A stretch of DNA of 64,000 bases. It comes from Paenibacillus elgii NBRC 100335. GTDB taxonomy: Bacteria; Bacillota; Bacilli; Paenibacillales; NBRC-103111. A program made the position numbers and the translations under genes. Every line of letters begins with the position of its first letter. Positions within the stretch are counted from its first letter, which is position 1. The notes beneath the pieces were generated by a model. It was not told the DNA's origin. It saw only the letters and a list, made by a program, of their open reading frames with translations, and searched no databases. Shown here piece by piece: positions 61,202 through 64,000 of this stretch. The stretch is from positions 1-64,000 of the forward strand of contig NZ_BIMB01000003.1 of NCBI RefSeq assembly GCF_004000865.1, given 5' to 3'.

Positions 61202-61280
61202 TTTGGCAAGCTCCATTCATCTTAGCCGTTCGACTCGGCAAAAATCATCTCCATCTGCATCATGCGTCCGTGCAGTCTTT

Positions 61281-61982
61281 TTATTCCAGAAATCCCAACT
61301 TTTCATACATCTTTACCGAGACGACGCCGCTAGGCGCCAAGTGGTGATCGCGTTGAAATTGTTTTACGGCCGCGGTTGTATTGGAGCGGAACTTGCCATT
61401 GCATATTCCATTGAAGTAACCGGCACTTTTCAGACGGGACTGAATGAGCTGCACGTCACCTCCGACGTCGCCCTCCGCCAAATCCCTCGGTTCATGATTC
61501 GGATCTCCCAAGACATGCCCGTAAATTTTTACTACGGTGCCGAGCGGAATCATGTCATATAATTCAATGACATCACGATTGCGCATACGGATGCAGCCGT
61601 GGCTCAAATGCTGCCCAATGGAGTAAGGCTTGTTGGTCCCGTGAATACCGTAATATCCCCAAGGGACGTTCAGACCAAGCCAACGCGGGCCAAAGGAAGG
61701 CCCCCAATCTTTTCCTTTATATATAATTTGGTATTCTCCAACCGGGGTAGGGGTGGATGGATTGCCGACGGCAATGGGATAGGTTTTGAACCGCTGTCCA
61801 TAGGCCCATACAACGAGTTGATGACGTTGAGGGTAAACCTCAATCGTGTACAATCCATGCTCAGCTACAATCGGCAAGGGTGGGTCGTCGTTTGGAGCTG
61901 CATGAGCCATTTCATGAGCCATGGTCAAAGTCAGCAGAGCTATTGTGATGGTGCGCAGTAAAAGGGAATGAAGGTTTCGCAT
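61281..61982 (-). CDS. L,D-transpeptidase (YkuD) with peptidoglycan-binding domain
   Basis: 233 residues with a signal peptide (TITIALLTLTMAHEMAHAAP). The YkuD domain (about 45-155) has GYYGIHGTNKPYSIG and the active site HLSHGCIRMRN with the catalytic Cys. A C-terminal PG_binding_1 domain follows (DVQLIQSRLKSAGYF...AAVKQFQRDHHLAPSGVV). It crosslinks or trims peptidoglycan outside the membrane, perhaps in the spore cortex or wall. No operon partner. Confidence 0.93.
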   Translation of the reverse strand: MRNLHSLLLRTITIALLTLTMAHEMAHAAPNDDPPLPIVAEHGLYTIEVYPQRHQLVVWAYGQRFKTYPIAVGNPSTPTPVGEYQIIYKGKDWGPSFGPRWLGLNVPWGYYGIHGTNKPYSIGQHLSHGCIRMRNRDVIELYDMIPLGTVVKIYGHVLGDPNHEPRDLAEGDVGGDVQLIQSRLKSAGYFNGICNGKFRSNTTAAVKQFQRDHHLAPSGVVSVKMYEKLGFLE

Positions 61983-62045
61983 TTTTTCGTCTCCGGAAGT
62001 GAATATTTAACATGTTTAGGTTATCCATATGGTGGAGGTTCATTC

Positions 62046-62165
62046 ATGAAGTTAAATTTGACCGACAATAATTTAACGCGGTTAGAAAGGCTCTGTCCTA
62101 TTTTCACGCATACAAAAGCAACCCCTTTATACAAAGTTAACTTGACTCTGTGTAAAGAGGTTTGA
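62046..62165 (+). CDS. Possible small ORF (39 residues)
   Basis: ATG 7 nt after GGTGGAGG; the sequence MKLNLTDNNLTRLERLCPIF... has no known family. It is divergent from the L,D-transpeptidase gene. A good ribosome site is the only support. Confidence 0.3.
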   Translation: MKLNLTDNNLTRLERLCPIFTHTKATPLYKVNLTLCKEV

Positions 62166-62203
62166 GGGAAAGCCCATATTACCTATATATACTCATTGGC
62201 TTA

Positions 62204-62386
62204 TCATAATGGAACAACCAATGTTCGTTGTCTATGATCTTGGCTCCCTCTATCGTCTTTTTCACCACACATACCTAGATGAAACCTTCCTCCAGTTCCT
62301 GGTTCTATATAAAATCCTTTCTCAAAAATAATTCCGTAGGAATGCCTTTCATCGTGCAGTTTTGAACAAACGGTACAATAGTACAT
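62204..62386 (-). CDS. Small zinc-ribbon-like hypothetical protein
   Basis: 60 residues; AAGAGGTGA 6 nt before the ATG. MYYCTVCSKLHDERH with CxxC near the start, a further Cys in HLGMCGEKDD. The protein may bind zinc. No family recognised. Confidence 0.45.
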   Translation of the reverse strand: MYYCTVCSKLHDERHSYGIIFEKGFYIEPGTGGRFHLGMCGEKDDRGSQDHRQRTLVVPL

Positions 62387-62652
62387 GCGAGCTCACCTCT
62401 TCTTATGAAAGTAATTCAAAACTCGTAATCCAAGCGTATAGGAAACAAAACCCTATATCCACCACCTCACCTTTGAAAACAGCATATCGTAAAATGTTGA
62501 GATGTGTGCAAGTCCATTGAGATCGTATTGAGAAAATGGCAACGATTGAGCGAAATGTGAATCCTTTTTTCATCATGGTCATGCACAAGTTTCAACACCA
62601 AGGAATAGATTATTCCAGAATTTCAATACTTCTCAATGGGATGTGAAACGTA

Positions 62653-64000
62653 ATGAGCAAAGTACAATCAGCATTGGCATCTCCGGAAGTAGCCGGCAGT
62701 CAAGGCCGCGCCGCAGGCGCGGATTTCGGGAAGCAATCCAAGTTTCGTGAAATGGTGACCCATCGCAAGAAGGGTTGGAGACGCATCCTTTGGCTCATTT
62801 GGGCTCTAATGGGACCGGGCTTAATCGCCGCAATTGCTAATAATGATGCAGGCGGGGCGATCTCATACGCTGTAACCGGGGCGACATTTGGCATCGGGCT
62901 ATTTGTTCCCTTGGTGCTCTGCCTTGCACCTCTAACGTTTACGATTCAGGAGATGAGCATGCGCCTTAGCGCCGTAACGCAAGAAGGATTTGCAAGATTG
63001 GCCCTGCGGCGTTATGGAAAGTTTTGGGGATATTATCACATCTCGACGCTTGCTTTCGAGAATCTGCTGATATTGATTACGGAATTCATCGGGATGACGG
63101 CGGGGCTCGTCCTTTTAGGCCTTCCTCTATGGCTTAGCTCTGTCCTATGTTTATTGCTCGTCGTTGGTTTTGTTCTCTTTACGGGGTATTGGACAAAGGA
63201 GCGGATTGCTCTATTTTTGGGTGTGCTCAACGTAATCTTTTTAGTGGCTGCCGGCATGACACACCCGAGTATGGCGGCCATCGGGCATGCCTTCGCAGCT
63301 TGGAATGTTCCGGCGGAATTGCAAGACGGGGTCATGTGGTTCGTGATCGCAACGGTCGGAAATGCTGTCGCCCCGTGGATGGTTTTTTTTCAAGGAAGCG
63401 GTACGGTGGATAAGGGAGTTACGGCAAAAGAACTGCGTTTGGGCCCAATGGACACCGCGTTAGGCATCGTGATTCAAGTCATTATCGCAGCAGGCATCAT
63501 TATCGCCGGCGCGGCGCTTCATGGCCATGTACAAAATATCAATGACGCAGGCCCGGCTGATATGATCAGCGCATTTAATGACGTTGCGGGGCGTTGGCCG
63601 GCAATCCTCTTTGGTCTCGGCTTGTTCAATGCCGGCTTCTTGGCATCCATAACCGTTTCCTTATCGTCTTCCTGGAGTATTGCAGAATTGTTTGGCTGGT
63701 CGAAAAGTCTCAATGACAAGATATCCCAGGCGCCGAAATTTTATGCGGTGTATATCGGCAGTCTGGTTCTCGCAGCGATCGCCATTTTGATACCGAACTT
63801 GCCTTTAAATTACTTCTCTGTTATCGCACAAGTCATTGGGGGTATTCTGATGCTGCCTCTGCTTATTTTTATGCTTTTGATGACAAGCGATAAGAAGCTG
63901 ATGGGGGAGTATAGAACCAAGAGGTTCGGTAAAATATGCGGGTGGGCGATGGTTACTCTGCTTGTCGGATTAACGTTAGCCTCTTTCTGGAATACGTTCT
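62653..64000 (+). CDS. NRAMP-family divalent metal transporter, non-canonical (3' end outside window)
   Basis: 449 codons open to the window edge from the ATG at 62653 (weak GGGATG upstream). The transmembrane 1 metal site reads GPGLIAAIANNDAGGAISYAVTGA, with NDAGG in place of the canonical DPGN. TM6 has VGNAVAPWMVFFQGSGTVDKG and lacks the usual Ala-x-x-Met of manganese/iron NRAMPs. Ten helices are visible. The altered site suggests a different cation (perhaps magnesium or another divalent) as in YcsG-like relatives. No riboswitch was recognised upstream. Confidence 0.88.
   Translation, partial: MSKVQSALASPEVAGSQGRAAGADFGKQSKFREMVTHRKKGWRRILWLIWALMGPGLIAAIANNDAGGAISYAVTGATFGIGLFVPLVLCLAPLTFTIQEMSMRLSAVTQEGFARLALRRYGKFWGYYHISTLAFENLLILITEFIGMTAGLVLLGLPLWLSSVLCLLLVVGFVLFTGYWTKERIALFLGVLNVIFLVAAGMTHPSMAAIGHAFAAWNVPAELQDGVMWFVIATVGNAVAPWMVFFQGSGTVDKGVTAKELRLGPMDTALGIVIQVIIAAGIIIAGAALHGHVQNINDAGPADMISAFNDVAGRWPAILFGLGLFNAGFLASITVSLSSSWSIAELFGWSKSLNDKISQAPKFYAVYIGSLVLAAIAILIPNLPLNYFSVIAQVIGGILMLPLLIFMLLMTSDKKLMGEYRTKRFGKICGWAMVTLLVGLTLASFWNTF

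Noticed and set aside
62403-62588. 61-codon minus-strand ORF near the NRAMP gene, and an M-box-like GGTGAGG on the minus strand at about 62470
   Set aside because: The ORF lacks a ribosome site; the GGTGAGG is on the strand opposite to the transporter and lacks the rest of the M-box core.

Overview
The window looks like chromosomal DNA of a spore-forming Bacillota, most likely a Paenibacillus-type organism. The reasons are the strong GGAGG ribosome sites, the frequent TTG and GTG starts, a CdaS-type diadenylate cyclase, a XerS-like recombinase, DUF4855 and copper-amine-oxidase-N secreted proteins, a collagen-like surface protein and a PucA-E-like molybdenum hydroxylase set. Most of it is moderately GC-rich. 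A few AT-richer genes (around 22.3-23.0, 35.5-36.3 and 48.2-49.4 kb) look like later arrivals. No rRNA, tRNA, CRISPR array or intact insertion sequence was seen.

Layout. 1-7.3 kb: a collagen-like Gly-X-Gln protein (cut by the window start) beside a glycan locus of two GT2 glycosyltransferases, a DegT/DnrJ aminotransferase, a NeuD-like acyltransferase and a zinc-ribbon methyltransferase; this is the layout expected for a glycosylated spore-surface filament. 7.4-11.7 kb: the NAD(P)HX repair enzyme, a PASTA pseudokinase and a XerS-like tyrosine recombinase, enclosed by two directly oriented 28-bp dif-like sites (11-6-11). 11.9-14.9 kb: a GntR regulator with ilvD, then a PCYCGC lipoprotein. 15.2-20.1 kb: a five-gene operon (acyl carrier protein, ATP-grasp ligase, GT-B-like glycosyltransferase, COG4586-type ABC ATPase without permease, and a protein recalling the BtrH N-terminal fold) that looks like a compact uncharacterised carrier-protein pathway. 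20.2-26.4 kb: mixed small genes (arylamine N-acetyltransferase, aldo/keto reductase, GNAT, DUF2306, fatty-acid hydroxylase, CdaS, a TipA/Mta-type MerR regulator with its 19-bp-spacer promoter, and a YqaE peptide).

26.6-35.4 kb: a complete phosphotransferase system in one run: PRD regulator, ascorbate-type IIA, IIB and IIC, a phosphotriesterase-family lactonase-like hydrolase, a creatininase-family hydrolase, a SIS-domain protein, and its own HPr and enzyme I. 35.5-37.4 kb: a short-chain dehydrogenase and an AraC-type regulator. 37.7-44.9 kb: two promoters, each carrying a near-consensus Zur box, in front of an Opp/Nik-type ABC importer and two paralogous methyltransferases; this suggests a zinc-starvation metallophore system. 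44.9-54.8 kb: GNAT, a secreted CuAO-N protein, a Bcr-type MFS pump divergent from a TetR regulator with tandem operators, a CPBP protease, a DinB protein and a 1044-residue secreted DUF4855 protein. 54.9-60.2 kb: a molybdenum hydroxylase operon with XdhC and MocA maturation factors. 60.2-64 kb: a FUSC-family membrane protein, an L,D-transpeptidase, two small ORFs and a window-truncated NRAMP-family transporter.

The most novel-looking pieces are the ACP/ATP-grasp operon, the Zur-box transporter/methyltransferase operon and the paired dif-like sites around the XerS gene. All assignments come from reading the sequence and from memory of the protein families; no database search was run.
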